Shown here: piece by piece, positions 50,184 through 59,231 of the stretch | Numbering within the stretch: position 1 is the first letter of the stretch | Layout of the letters: each line of letters opens with the position of its first letter | Source of the DNA: an uncultured Spirochaetaceae bacterium | GTDB lineage: Bacteria; Spirochaetota; Spirochaetia; Sphaerochaetales; Sphaerochaetaceae | DNA: 64,000 nucleotides | Reading direction: 5' to 3' | Assembly: GCA_944389015.1 (NCBI GenBank) | Contig: CALXKS010000054.1 | Location: forward strand, 1 to 64,000 | Position numbers and translations under genes: made by a program | The notes under the pieces: generated by a model | Databases searched by the model: none | Seen by the model: the letters and a program-made list of their open reading frames with translations, nothing else | Told to the model about the DNA's origin: nothing

Positions 50184-51716
50184 TTAAAGCGGAATATTGC
50201 CGTGCTTCTTCTCAGGACTGTGCTTTTCCTTGCCATCCAAGGCTGCAAATGCATACAGGACCTTGCGCTTTGTCTCCTCAGGCAGGATTACGTCATCTAC
50301 ATAGCCATTTTTCGCTGCCTGATATGGATTGGAGAATTTCTCCTCATATTCCTCCATCTTCGCTGCTCTGAATGACACAGGATCCGGGGCTGATTTTATC
50401 TCCTTTCTGTATAAGATATTCACAGCACCTTCGCTCCCCATTACAGCTATCTCCGCATCTGGCCATGCAAAGACCATATCAGCGCCTAGCTCCTTGGAAG
50501 CCATGCTGATATAAGCGCCTCCATATGCTTTGCGCAGAATCACAGTCACAAGAGGGACGGTGCATTCACTGTATGCATATATCATCTTGGCCCCATGCCT
50601 GATGATTCCCCCCTTCTCCTGAGCAATCCCAGGCAGGAATCCCGTTACATCCTCCAGCGTAAGAATCGGAATATTGAATGAATCGCAGAATCTGATAAAC
50701 CGGGCAGCCTTATCAGAGGCATTTATATCTATGCACCCAGCCATGCAGTTAGGCTGACTGGCAACGATTCCTATACTCATCCCCCCGATATGGGCAAAAG
50801 CCGTGATGATATTCCTGGCATAATGCTCAGAGACCTCCATCCAGTCATCAGCTATGAGAGAAATCACATTCTTCATATCATATGATTTCTTCGCTGACGT
50901 CGGAACAACTGCTGAGAATCCCGGGTCAAGGGGAATATCGCCAAAGACAGGAGCCCTATGCTTCTCATAGCAGTTCTGCGGGAGATATGCCAGCAGTCTC
51001 TTTATTCCATCCAATGTGGAACTGTCGTCAGGGAACGCGAACTGGCATACACCGCTGATACCAGAATGAGTCATAGAGCCCCCGAGGCTCTGTGCATCGA
51101 TCTCCTCCCCTGTCACAGCCTTTATGACCTGCGGACCTGTGATAAACATCTGGCTGGTCCGGTCAACCATGAAGATGAAATCGGTCAAGGCAGGGCTATA
51201 GACAGCACCTCCAGCACAGGGTCCCATGATTGCGGTTATCTGCGGAATAATACCTGATGCTCTGGAATTCCGATAGAAAATCTCACCATAACCGCTGAGA
51301 CTATCCACGCCCTCCTGGATCCTCGCTCCACCTGAATCATTAAGTCCGATCACAGGAACCTTCAATGTCAGAGCCACATCCAGCAACCGGGCAATCTTCC
51401 TGCCATGCATCTTGCCAAGAGATCCTCCCATGACAGTGAAGTCCTGTGCATATACACAGACTTTCCTCCCCTCTATGGTTCCGATGCCGGTCACTGCACC
51501 ATCGCCCTCAAAGCATTCATCAGCCATTGAGAAGTCCTGGCAGTTATGCCTGACAAATGTACCGATCTCCATGAATGACGATGGATCGCAGAGATAGGCG
51601 ATCCTCTCTCTGGCAGTCATTTTCCCCATTGCCCTCTGCTTGGCAGCCTTTTCCTGCCCCCCGCCAAGCAGCGCATTCATTCTTTTGGATTTCAGCAGAT
51701 CGTTCTTATCGTTCAT
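50184..51716 (-). CDS. Carboxyltransferase, methylmalonyl-CoA decarboxylase alpha/propionyl-CoA carboxylase beta type
   Basis: Biotin-dependent carboxyltransferase of 510 residues, the MmdA/PccB length. GKMTARERIAYLCDPSSFMEIG is the family opening, and the CoA-binding Gly motifs appear in GGARIQEGVDSLSGYGEIFYRNS and GPCAGGAVYSPALTDFIFMVD. It moves a carboxyl group between an acyl-CoA and biotin. No biotin carrier, membrane decarboxylase or biotin carboxylase gene is in the window, so those parts must be elsewhere. GAGG precedes ATG 51716 by 6 nt; a TTG one codon upstream is in frame. Confidence 0.88.
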   Translation of the reverse strand: MNDKNDLLKSKRMNALLGGGQEKAAKQRAMGKMTARERIAYLCDPSSFMEIGTFVRHNCQDFSMADECFEGDGAVTGIGTIEGRKVCVYAQDFTVMGGSLGKMHGRKIARLLDVALTLKVPVIGLNDSGGARIQEGVDSLSGYGEIFYRNSRASGIIPQITAIMGPCAGGAVYSPALTDFIFMVDRTSQMFITGPQVIKAVTGEEIDAQSLGGSMTHSGISGVCQFAFPDDSSTLDGIKRLLAYLPQNCYEKHRAPVFGDIPLDPGFSAVVPTSAKKSYDMKNVISLIADDWMEVSEHYARNIITAFAHIGGMSIGIVASQPNCMAGCIDINASDKAARFIRFCDSFNIPILTLEDVTGFLPGIAQEKGGIIRHGAKMIYAYSECTVPLVTVILRKAYGGAYISMASKELGADMVFAWPDAEIAVMGSEGAVNILYRKEIKSAPDPVSFRAAKMEEYEEKFSNPYQAAKNGYVDDVILPEETKRKVLYAFAALDGKEKHSPEKKHGNIPL

Positions 51717-51723
51717 CAAAGCC

Positions 51724-52929
51724 TCAGATCACTTCTTTCACAAGCTCTTCGAACTCAGATATGGTAAGGAGACGCTTCTCCTTGATTCCTTTATCCTTGA
51801 CCAATGCCAGGATCTGAGCAACCTGATCAGCATCGGCCTTTATGCCCATCTTCTCAAGGTAATACTCAACAGAAAGCTTGCCGCTCTTCTTTCCGAGCGC
51901 GACCTCTGCGGTCTTTCCGAAATAGGAAGGAGAAGTAGCGAACATGGCTAATGGCTTTTTCATGACAAGATCAACACCTATTCCGGATTCTCTGGTGTAA
52001 TTCCTGGGACCGCAGAATGGTTTATTTGGAGCAAATGGAATTCCAGAGAGAGAAGAAACAAGATCGCACAGAGGCTGAAGCTTCTTCAGATCATACTTAT
52101 CTTCATATCCATAGAGCATCTGAAGATTCAGGACTAGCTCCTCTGTCGCTGCATTCCCGGTTCTCTCACCCATGCCATTGACGCAGGAATGAAGGACATC
52201 CGCACCTGCCATGAGACCTGCAAGCTCATTGGCCACAGCTGTACCGAAATCATTATGCGTATGGACCTCTACCTGGATTCCATTCATCATAGTCTTGAAT
52301 TTCTTTACCAGATACTGTATTGCGGAGGCTGTAGCACAGCCCATTGTATCGACAACGCCGATTGAATCAGGCACGGCATTTTCCATAAGCCCCTTGATGA
52401 GATTATCCAGATCATCCTCATCCGCCCTTGTTGTATCATACGGGAAATAAACAGCTTTTAGCCCCTGGGACTTAGCATAATTGATGCATCCGATGCTCTT
52501 CTCAAGCACCTTCTCCCATGTCCAGTTGAACTGGTACTTGAGTTTTGGCTCGCCAATTGGTATTTCGATGACAACCCCGGTTGCTCCTGCATCACGGGCC
52601 ATATCAATATCCTGATTCATAGCGCGGGCAAAAGCATAGACTTTGGCTTCAGGGAATCTCCTGGAGATCTCGGCAACAGCCTCATAATCCATATTTGAGA
52701 CTGCGGGCATTCCTGCTTCTATTCTTGTGACACCAGCCTCAATGAGTTTCTCCGCGATTGCGACCTTATCATCCTTTGAGAAAACCACACCAGGAGTCTG
52801 CTCCCCATCTCTCAGCGTAGCATCATGGATTTCAACAGCTCTGCCCTTGAGCTGGTCAGCTTCGCTTCCTTCCTTGAAATTGAATGGACTTACCCAATAC
52901 TCATCTTCTTTGTAATACCTTGTGCTCAT
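51724..52929 (-). CDS. DRE-TIM metallolyase (homocitrate/isopropylmalate synthase-like)
   Basis: 401-residue TIM-barrel enzyme that joins or cleaves an acyl-CoA/keto-acid pair. HDATLRDGEQTPGVVF (near 35) and VHTHNDFGTAVANELAG (near 222) hold the metal ligands; the tail GKKSGKLSVEYYLEKMGI resembles homocitrate and isopropylmalate synthases. As no biosynthetic neighbours are present and it is co-transcribed with the carboxyltransferase and cyclase genes, it probably acts in a catabolic route. It starts the operon; AGGA lies about 4 nt before the ATG. Confidence 0.85.
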   Translation of the reverse strand: MSTRYYKEDEYWVSPFNFKEGSEADQLKGRAVEIHDATLRDGEQTPGVVFSKDDKVAIAEKLIEAGVTRIEAGMPAVSNMDYEAVAEISRRFPEAKVYAFARAMNQDIDMARDAGATGVVIEIPIGEPKLKYQFNWTWEKVLEKSIGCINYAKSQGLKAVYFPYDTTRADEDDLDNLIKGLMENAVPDSIGVVDTMGCATASAIQYLVKKFKTMMNGIQVEVHTHNDFGTAVANELAGLMAGADVLHSCVNGMGERTGNAATEELVLNLQMLYGYEDKYDLKKLQPLCDLVSSLSGIPFAPNKPFCGPRNYTRESGIGVDLVMKKPLAMFATSPSYFGKTAEVALGKKSGKLSVEYYLEKMGIKADADQVAQILALVKDKGIKEKRLLTISEFEELVKEVI

Positions 52930-52967
52930 TTTCCTATGCCAACCTCGATGAATAGAATCTAGAATTG

Positions 52968-52995
52968 ATTATAAATCATATATTATATGAGTCAA
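52968..52995 (-). promoter_or_regulatory. Strong promoter of the DRE-TIM operon with internal palindrome
   Basis: Minus-strand TTGACT (52990-52995), 16-bp spacer, TATAAT (52968-52973). The spacer contains CATATA-T-TATATG (52977-52989), a likely operator for the divergent GntR protein. Confidence 0.7.
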
Positions 52996-53133
52996 TAAAT
53001 ATATTATTTCGCTTTTTCCACAGGCCTCGAACCTGAAAGAACTTGTCTAAATGCGGTTAAAATTGATTAGATGAATGGACGGAATCGCTTATCCTAACTA
53101 AAGGAAGCCGGCAGACCTATAAAGGAGTTCAGA

Positions 53134-53799
53134 ATGGATAAAACGCCCAAGAAATCTAAACGGGAAATAGTATATGAATATATTCTCAGGCAATTCATGG
53201 CAAAGGAATACAAATCCGGTGATCATCTCAATATTTCCCAGCTTGCATCTGAATGCCATGTAAGCGAAATCCCTGTAAGGGAAGCACTGAGACAGCTTGA
53301 GGGCGATGGATACGTGGTCTTCTCTTCGAATCAGGGAGCATTTGCCGCAGGGATCAACCACATGGATGTATTCCAGCTGATACAGGTCAAAGCTGTATTG
53401 GAAGGATTTGCATCAAGGCTGGCTCTCAGCTATCTCAAGAAAAATGATATCAATGAGCTCAAACGGCTGAATGCAGAGATGAAGGATGCTTTGAACAGGA
53501 ATGCAACAGAAGAGTATTCCAAGCTGAATATACAATTCCATGAGCTCATCTGTCTAAACTGCGGCAATGCGACACTGATCAAGCTTCTGGAAAATCTATG
53601 GAGACGAAGCGAGATAACAAAACAGGTATTCTTTGGCAGTCCGGTACGCATGAAAGAATCCAATGCAGAGCATGAACAGATTATCAGGCTGATTGAGGAC
53701 CGGGATTACAATGGTCTGGAGAACTACATCAGGATGCACAAAATGCAGACAGCATCCTACTGGCTCATCGGAAACGTGAACGTACCAGAAGAGTCCTGA
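53134..53799 (+). CDS. GntR family (FadR/FCD) transcriptional regulator
   Basis: 221 residues: winged helix KREIVYEYILRQFMAKEYKSGDHLNISQLASECHVSEIPVREALRQLEGDGYVVF and an FCD domain with metal residues in NIQFHELICLNCG and EHEQIIRL. Divergent from the DRE-TIM operon, whose promoter holds a palindrome, so it is the probable repressor. AGGAG precedes the start by about 7 nt. Confidence 0.9.
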   Translation: MDKTPKKSKREIVYEYILRQFMAKEYKSGDHLNISQLASECHVSEIPVREALRQLEGDGYVVFSSNQGAFAAGINHMDVFQLIQVKAVLEGFASRLALSYLKKNDINELKRLNAEMKDALNRNATEEYSKLNIQFHELICLNCGNATLIKLLENLWRRSEITKQVFFGSPVRMKESNAEHEQIIRLIEDRDYNGLENYIRMHKMQTASYWLIGNVNVPEES

Positions 53800-53829
53800 A
53801 TCATATCAGCTTTACCATTCCCTGCCGGA

Positions 53830-54639
53830 TCATTTTCCTTCCAGCCAGAGCAGACGCTTTTCCATCATCTGTCTGGCAAATGGTGTCCGCCAGAGAAAGT
53901 CATAGCCATGGACTGTGCCCTTGGTTTCAGAAAGCTCTACAGAAGCACCAGCCAAGGAAAGCTCTGAGGCTATCATCATACCCTCATCATGCAGAGGATC
54001 ATATTCAGCTGTCTCGACAAATACCCTGCCGATTCCTGACAGATCATATGCAGGCACGGTCTGACCTTCAAGATAATGCCTGGCCATCCACCGGTTATTC
54101 ATGCTGTTCCACATTGGAGCCGAGACATATCTTCTCATGGACTCAGTCTCTTCCGAAGGCATTACAACCGGATATATCAGCATCAGATCCGGTTTATTCT
54201 TCATTGCCGATGCAGTATGAATGGCAAGAAATCCTCCTGCACTATCTCCTTCGATTACAGAGAGATCCGGAATGCTACTGGCAAGCACTATGAGCTTATC
54301 AAGAGCCTCGGGGTGGTGATGGAACGGCAGAAGAGGATAATCCGGCATGATTACACAGTACCCCGCTTTCGCATATTGGGAAGCATTCTTCTTATGGTAC
54401 GGCGCTGCCGGACTGGAAAAAGCTCCTCCATGGATTTTCAGCAGCGTTCCCCTATCCTGACAATCCGAAATGAAGATACTGCACTTCATACCGCATATAC
54501 TCCGTATTTCCTCTTTCACTCCTGATACAGGCTGGATGAATGGAAGAATATAACGGAGAACATGGGAAAACAGGGCAAATGCGGAGTTCATGCGGTAGTG
54601 CATGAATCTGAGTATCCTTATATCCCTCTGAAGCTCCAT
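53830..54639 (-). CDS. Alpha/beta hydrolase, hormone-sensitive-lipase type
   Basis: 269 residues from ATG 54639. The oxyanion motif HGGAF, the nucleophile in EGDSAGGFLAIH, the Asp in ETAEYDPLHDEG and the His in GTVHGYDFLW are all present, so it should be an active esterase for small acyl esters. An upstream ATG (54669) lies inside the arg terminator and is less likely. Downstream of argD, convergent with the GntR gene. Confidence 0.83.
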   Translation of the reverse strand: MELQRDIRILRFMHYRMNSAFALFSHVLRYILPFIQPVSGVKEEIRSICGMKCSIFISDCQDRGTLLKIHGGAFSSPAAPYHKKNASQYAKAGYCVIMPDYPLLPFHHHPEALDKLIVLASSIPDLSVIEGDSAGGFLAIHTASAMKNKPDLMLIYPVVMPSEETESMRRYVSAPMWNSMNNRWMARHYLEGQTVPAYDLSGIGRVFVETAEYDPLHDEGMMIASELSLAGASVELSETKGTVHGYDFLWRTPFARQMMEKRLLWLEGK

Positions 54640-54655
54640 AGATCCCTTCCGATAT

Positions 54656-54680
54656 GGAAAAATCCCCATCAGGGATTCTT
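54656..54680 (-). terminator. Intrinsic terminator of the arg operon
   Basis: On the minus strand AATCCC-TGAT-GGGGATT followed by TTTT, 10 nt after the argD stop. Confidence 0.75.
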
Positions 54681-54687
54681 CCGTTCT

Positions 54688-55869
54688 CTATAGTTCAGAT
54701 AATGCCTCATCGACTATCGCAGCCGCTTTGTCTATATCAGCTATGGTTGCGATAAGAGGAGGAACGAAGCGAAGGACCGTGTATCCGGCAGAGCATACCA
54801 GAAGACCTTTATCCATGCACTTCGAAATCACATCGCGCGGAGACACAGAGAGATCCAGTCCCTGCATGAAGCCCATGCCGCGTACGCCTGTGACTTTATC
54901 AGGATGCACTGCAGCGATCTCCTCAAGCTTCTTCGTCAGATACTCTCCATTGGCCTTGACTGCCTCGGAAAGGGATGGAAGCTTTGAAAGCAGAACCTCG
55001 GCAAGGGCAGCAGCAGCCACATTGCCTCCGAATGTAGCAGCATGATCACCAGGCTGGAATACATCGGCAGCTTTCCCGAAAGCAAGGCACGCACCCATCG
55101 GAAGACCGCCACCAAGCGCCTTGGCAGATGTCAGGAGATCAGGGGTTACGCCATAGTTCTGGAAGCAGAACGGCTTGCCGGTCCTTCCAAGACCGCACTG
55201 GACCTCATCGAAGATAAGAAGCATATCATTCTCATCACAGAGCTTCCGAAGCCCTTCGAGGAATGCCTTATCGCCTGGGATTATCCCCCCTTCCCCCTGA
55301 AGCGGTTCAGCAATGATAGCGGCTGTATCACCATCAATCAGTGCTTTGACCGAATCGAGGTCATTGTACCTGGCATAAACAACCCCAGGGAGCATCGGGG
55401 CAAAGCCCTTATGGTACTTCTCCTGGCCTGTTACAGTTATCGCGCCATAAGTCCTTCCATGGAATGAATGCTCAAATGAGATTATCGTGCTGCGGCCTTT
55501 TGCTGAGCCGTATTTCCTTGCGATCTTCAGAGCAGCCTCATTGGCCTCCGCTCCGCTATTGCAGAAGAACACCCTGTCCGACCCTGCAAGCTCATTAAGC
55601 ATCGCTGCAGCATGGACAGCATGGCTGTTGTAGTAAAGATTGGATGTATGATAGACACCGGCCTCCATGACGCTCTGAAGGGCTTTCTTCTCATCCTCAT
55701 CACCGTAGCCGAGGGCATTGACTGCGATTCCTGCTACGAAATCCAGATACTCCCTGCCATCCTCATCTTTCACATACATGCCCTTTCCTGACTTTATCGC
55801 TATCGGGAACTGTGCATAGTTGTGCATGTAATTGCAGCCTGCAAGCTCTATGATTTCCTTATTTGACAT
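54688..55869 (-). CDS. argD: Acetylornithine aminotransferase
   Basis: PLP enzyme, 393 residues, forming N-acetylornithine from the semialdehyde. FCNSGAEANEAALKIAR (near 102), SFHGRTYGA, FDEVQCGLGRTG and TSAKALGGGLPMG (PLP Lys) fit ArgD. GGAGG precedes the start, which overlaps argB by 11 nt. Confidence 0.93.
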   Translation of the reverse strand: MSNKEIIELAGCNYMHNYAQFPIAIKSGKGMYVKDEDGREYLDFVAGIAVNALGYGDEDEKKALQSVMEAGVYHTSNLYYNSHAVHAAAMLNELAGSDRVFFCNSGAEANEAALKIARKYGSAKGRSTIISFEHSFHGRTYGAITVTGQEKYHKGFAPMLPGVVYARYNDLDSVKALIDGDTAAIIAEPLQGEGGIIPGDKAFLEGLRKLCDENDMLLIFDEVQCGLGRTGKPFCFQNYGVTPDLLTSAKALGGGLPMGACLAFGKAADVFQPGDHAATFGGNVAAAALAEVLLSKLPSLSEAVKANGEYLTKKLEEIAAVHPDKVTGVRGMGFMQGLDLSVSPRDVISKCMDKGLLVCSAGYTVLRFVPPLIATIADIDKAAAIVDEALSEL

Positions 55870-56743
55870 TCTTCACCTCCGGTGTGACCATCGTTCCGAT
55901 TCCATCTGCTGTGAATATCTCGAGAAGCATTGAATGAGGAAGCCTGCCATCAAGCACATGGACCGTATTGACGCCCTTTGAGAGCGCATCAAGGCAGCAT
56001 TCCACCTTAGGTATCATACCTCCATTGATTGTACCATCGGCAATCATATCGATAGCTTCCTTGGCATTCATGCGCCTTATGATCGTCGATGGATCATCCT
56101 TATCGCGGAGGATGCCTTCAACATCGGTAAGGAATACAAGCTTCTGTGCATTGAGAGCTCCTGCGATAGCGGAAGCAGCATAGTCTGCATTGATATTATA
56201 TGTCTGGGAATATGCATCGACACCCACAGGGGATATGACAGGAACATATCCCGCATCAAGAAGCGTCTCGATGAGATGGATATCAACCTTCGATATCTCC
56301 CCGACGAATCCAAGATCACGGCCTTTGTCGTCGATCTTCTTCTTTGCCTGAAGAGTATGGCCATCCTTTCCATTGATGCTGCAGGCCTCGACTCCTACCG
56401 ACTCAAGGTTCTCCACAAGGCTCTTGCCGATCGATCCTGAGAGGACCATCTCCGCAACCCCTGCAGTCTCAGCATCGGTAACCCGCAGACCATCAACGAA
56501 CTTCGTCTCCTTGCCAAGCCTGTCAAGAAGAGCGGTTATCTCCTTGCCACCGCCATGGACGATCACAGGTTTCAATCCGATATACTTGAGAAGCGCGATA
56601 TCCTTTATGACTGATTTCTTCAGCTTCTCATCAACCATAGCAGAGCCACCGTATTTCACGACAACAGTCGTACCTGCGAACTTTCTTATGTATGGGATAG
56701 CCTCAATGAGCACATCCGCTTTAGCTCTTTCCTTCTCGTACAT
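55859..56743 (-). CDS. argB: Acetylglutamate kinase
   Basis: Phosphorylates N-acetylglutamate, 294 residues. VVVKYGGSAM is the phosphate lysine loop and VIVHGGGKEITALLDRLGKETKFVDGLRVTD the substrate region. AGGAG lies 6 nt before ATG 56743, just past the argJ stop; a longer frame starts in argJ. Confidence 0.94.
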   Translation of the reverse strand: MYEKERAKADVLIEAIPYIRKFAGTTVVVKYGGSAMVDEKLKKSVIKDIALLKYIGLKPVIVHGGGKEITALLDRLGKETKFVDGLRVTDAETAGVAEMVLSGSIGKSLVENLESVGVEACSINGKDGHTLQAKKKIDDKGRDLGFVGEISKVDIHLIETLLDAGYVPVISPVGVDAYSQTYNINADYAASAIAGALNAQKLVFLTDVEGILRDKDDPSTIIRRMNAKEAIDMIADGTINGGMIPKVECCLDALSKGVNTVHVLDGRLPHSMLLEIFTADGIGTMVTPEVKNVK

Positions 56744-56744
56744 T

Positions 56745-57956
56745 TCAGCTCCTGTAATCTCCATTGATCTTCACATAGTCATATGTAAGATCACAGCCCC
56801 ATGCCTGAGCAGAGGCATCCCCCTGATGGCAATCCGCCACTGCTGTGATTTCCTTTTCAGAAAGGATCTTCTTTGCTTCTGCCTCATCAAAGTGGACAGG
56901 CTCTCCACCCTTCACAACCTGTATTGTCCCAGCAGGAGAGGTGAAAGACAGATCGACAAGAGAGGGGTCGAATTCAGCACCGGAATACCCCATGGCGCAG
57001 AGAATACGTCCCCAGTTCGCATCAGCTCCGAAGAATGCTGCCTTGACAAGAGAGGAAGATACCACTGATCTTGCCAGGATCTTCGCATCCTTCTTCGTCA
57101 GCGCATTCTCCACATCCATCTCAATGAATCTCGTAGCACCCTCTCCATCACGGGCAAGATAGCGGGCGAGTGTTCCGAGCACATATCTGAAAGTCTCTTC
57201 GAACAGTGCCCACTCCTCTGTTCCCGGCTTTATCGGATCATTCCCTGCAAGCCCATTGGCAAGCACCAGAACCGTATCATTGGTAGAGGTATCGCCATCT
57301 ACTGATATCATGTTGTAGGTATCATCAACAGTCTCCCCGAGAAGAGACTGAAGATCCTCCTTGGCAATTGCTGCATCGGTTGTTATGAATGAAAGCGTCG
57401 TCGCCATGTTCGGATGTATCATGCCGGATCCCTTCGACATTCCGCCTATCGTCACAGTCTTCCCATTGATGGATACGGATGCTGCTGCCTCTTTCGGAAA
57501 AGTATCTGTCGTGATAATCGCTTCAGCCGCACTGTGCCCATCGGAAGATAGAGATGGGACAAGCATTGAGATCCCTTTCCTTATCTTATCCATATCGAGC
57601 GGAACACCGATTACTCCCGTCGATGCGACAAAGACCTCATCCTGCTTTATTCCCAGCAGTTCTGCAGCATATGCTGCACTATCCCCTGCATCCTTCAATC
57701 CTCTTTCAGCAGTACATGCATTGGCACTACCGCTGTTGACGACAACTGCTCTATGCCTGGGCTCCTTCAGTATCTTCATATCCCAGAGAACAGGAGCCGC
57801 CTTGACCTTGTTCGTAGTGAAAGCACCGGCTGCGGCAGCATCTGCGACCGATACGATCATAGCCATATCCTTCTTCTGCTTCTTCAGCCCTGCATGAATA
57901 CCTGCTGCAAGAAAACCTTTCGGGGAAGTCACCCCTCCATTATCTATAACTTCCAT
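56745..57956 (-). CDS. argJ: Glutamate N-acetyltransferase ArgJ
   Basis: Transfers acetyl from N-acetylornithine to glutamate, recycling the acetyl group; bifunctional versions also use acetyl-CoA. 403 residues, cleaved by the protein itself at the Thr in MIHPNMATTLSFITTDA. MEVIDNGGVTSPKGFLAAGIHAG opens it at ATG 57956, with AAAGGAA upstream. No argA in the window, so this route supplies acetylglutamate. Confidence 0.94.
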   Translation of the reverse strand: MEVIDNGGVTSPKGFLAAGIHAGLKKQKKDMAMIVSVADAAAAGAFTTNKVKAAPVLWDMKILKEPRHRAVVVNSGSANACTAERGLKDAGDSAAYAAELLGIKQDEVFVASTGVIGVPLDMDKIRKGISMLVPSLSSDGHSAAEAIITTDTFPKEAAASVSINGKTVTIGGMSKGSGMIHPNMATTLSFITTDAAIAKEDLQSLLGETVDDTYNMISVDGDTSTNDTVLVLANGLAGNDPIKPGTEEWALFEETFRYVLGTLARYLARDGEGATRFIEMDVENALTKKDAKILARSVVSSSLVKAAFFGADANWGRILCAMGYSGAEFDPSLVDLSFTSPAGTIQVVKGGEPVHFDEAEAKKILSEKEITAVADCHQGDASAQAWGCDLTYDYVKINGDYRS

Positions 57957-57969
57957 AACACTATTCCTT

Positions 57970-59004
57970 TCAGAAAGCAGCACCTGCTGCCCTCTCAAGT
58001 CCTTCGGTCTCTTTCCGGCCGAAAACTATATTCATATTCTGCACTGCCTGACCGGCAGCTCCTTTGACAAGATTATCGATAGCTCCAATAGCGATTATGT
58101 TCCCGGTACGCTTATCAAGCCTGAAGCTGATATCCACCATATTCGTGCCTTTGACATACTTTGTCTCAGGAAGATCATCTGAAACCCTTATGAATGGTTC
58201 TCCCTGATACATTCCATATGCCTTTCTTATATCCTCTTCTGCAACACCAGCCTTAAGACGCGCATAGCAGCAGGAAAGAATACCGCGATTCATCGGAACA
58301 AGATGCGGAGTGAACTGAAGGAGTATATTATGTCCTGCTGCAAGAGAGAGCTCCTGCTCGATCTCAGGTGTATGCCGGTGGGAAGCGACGCCATAGGCCT
58401 TGATGCTCTCATTAACCTCGCAGAACATCGAGCCAAGCTTCTCTCCCCTGCCTGCTCCCGATGTGCCGCTCTTCGCATCAACCACTATCGTGGAGGTATC
58501 TATGAGATCATTCCTCACCAGCGGATAGAGAGTGAGGATCGTGCATGTTGTATAGCAGCCGGGATTGGCGATGAGCCTCTTTCCCTTTATATCCTCTCTA
58601 TGGATCTCGGGAAGCCCATATACCGCTTCATCCAGAAGCTCCGGGTGCTTATGCTCCTTTCTGTACCATGCTTCATAGACAGCAGCATCGTGAAGGCGGA
58701 AGTCAGCACCCAGGTCGATCACAACGCATTTTTCCAGAAGCTCCGGTGTTACGGCCTCGCTTGCTATCCCCGCTGGAAGTGCCATGAAAAGCACATCGGC
58801 ATTCTCAGCGGCCTTTGATACATCATCCTCTGAAAGAGTCATATCGCAGACAGTGCGCATTCCTGGATAGATATCAGAGAACTTCTTACCCGCATACGAG
58901 TGCGATGCAAGATAGACAATCTCCACGTCAGGATGACCTGAGAGAATCCTTACAAGCTCAGCTCCTGCATAACCAGTTGCACCTAAAACCGCCGCTTTGA
59001 TCAT
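57970..59004 (-). CDS. argC: N-acetyl-gamma-glutamyl-phosphate reductase
   Basis: NADPH-dependent reduction step, 344 residues. VLGATGYAGAELVRIL binds the cofactor and NPGCYTTC holds the catalytic Cys; HRHTPEIEQEL is the later active-site segment. ATG 59004 has GGAGGT 4 nt upstream. The frame is open 36 codons further, but only into AT-rich leader. First of argCJBD. Confidence 0.94.
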   Translation of the reverse strand: MIKAAVLGATGYAGAELVRILSGHPDVEIVYLASHSYAGKKFSDIYPGMRTVCDMTLSEDDVSKAAENADVLFMALPAGIASEAVTPELLEKCVVIDLGADFRLHDAAVYEAWYRKEHKHPELLDEAVYGLPEIHREDIKGKRLIANPGCYTTCTILTLYPLVRNDLIDTSTIVVDAKSGTSGAGRGEKLGSMFCEVNESIKAYGVASHRHTPEIEQELSLAAGHNILLQFTPHLVPMNRGILSCCYARLKAGVAEEDIRKAYGMYQGEPFIRVSDDLPETKYVKGTNMVDISFRLDKRTGNIIAIGAIDNLVKGAAGQAVQNMNIVFGRKETEGLERAAGAAF

Positions 59005-59026
59005 ACAACCTCCGTGATACAGCATA

Positions 59027-59032
59027 ATTATA
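59027..59032 (-). promoter_or_regulatory. -10 box of the argC operon
   Basis: TATAAT on the minus strand, 22 nt before argC. The AT-rich block 59015-59110 holds TGTATAATTATGC, which resembles an ArgR half-site pair; tentative. Confidence 0.4.
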
Positions 59033-59139
59033 CATAAAAATCCGATTATTGCTACTATCTCTGCATAAATATTTAATAATATCGTATAAAACGCAAGCAA
59101 ATATACACTCAATATTCAAAACAGGAGGGAACTATACCA

Positions 59140-59196
59140 ATGCTTTTCCCTCTCCATGTTTCTCTGCAGCTCCTTTCTCAATCAAATTGGAAATAG
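59140..59196 (+). CDS. Possible 18-aa small ORF
   Basis: ATG with a strong ribosome binding site (AGGAGGGA, 9 nt upstream) opens a short frame (MLFPLHVSLQLLSQSNWK). No neighbour on this strand. It may be a real leader peptide, a gene remnant or chance. Confidence 0.3.
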   Translation: MLFPLHVSLQLLSQSNWK

Positions 59197-59231
59197 TGCT
59201 TCCCTGAAAAGAGATGGACAATAGCCATCAG

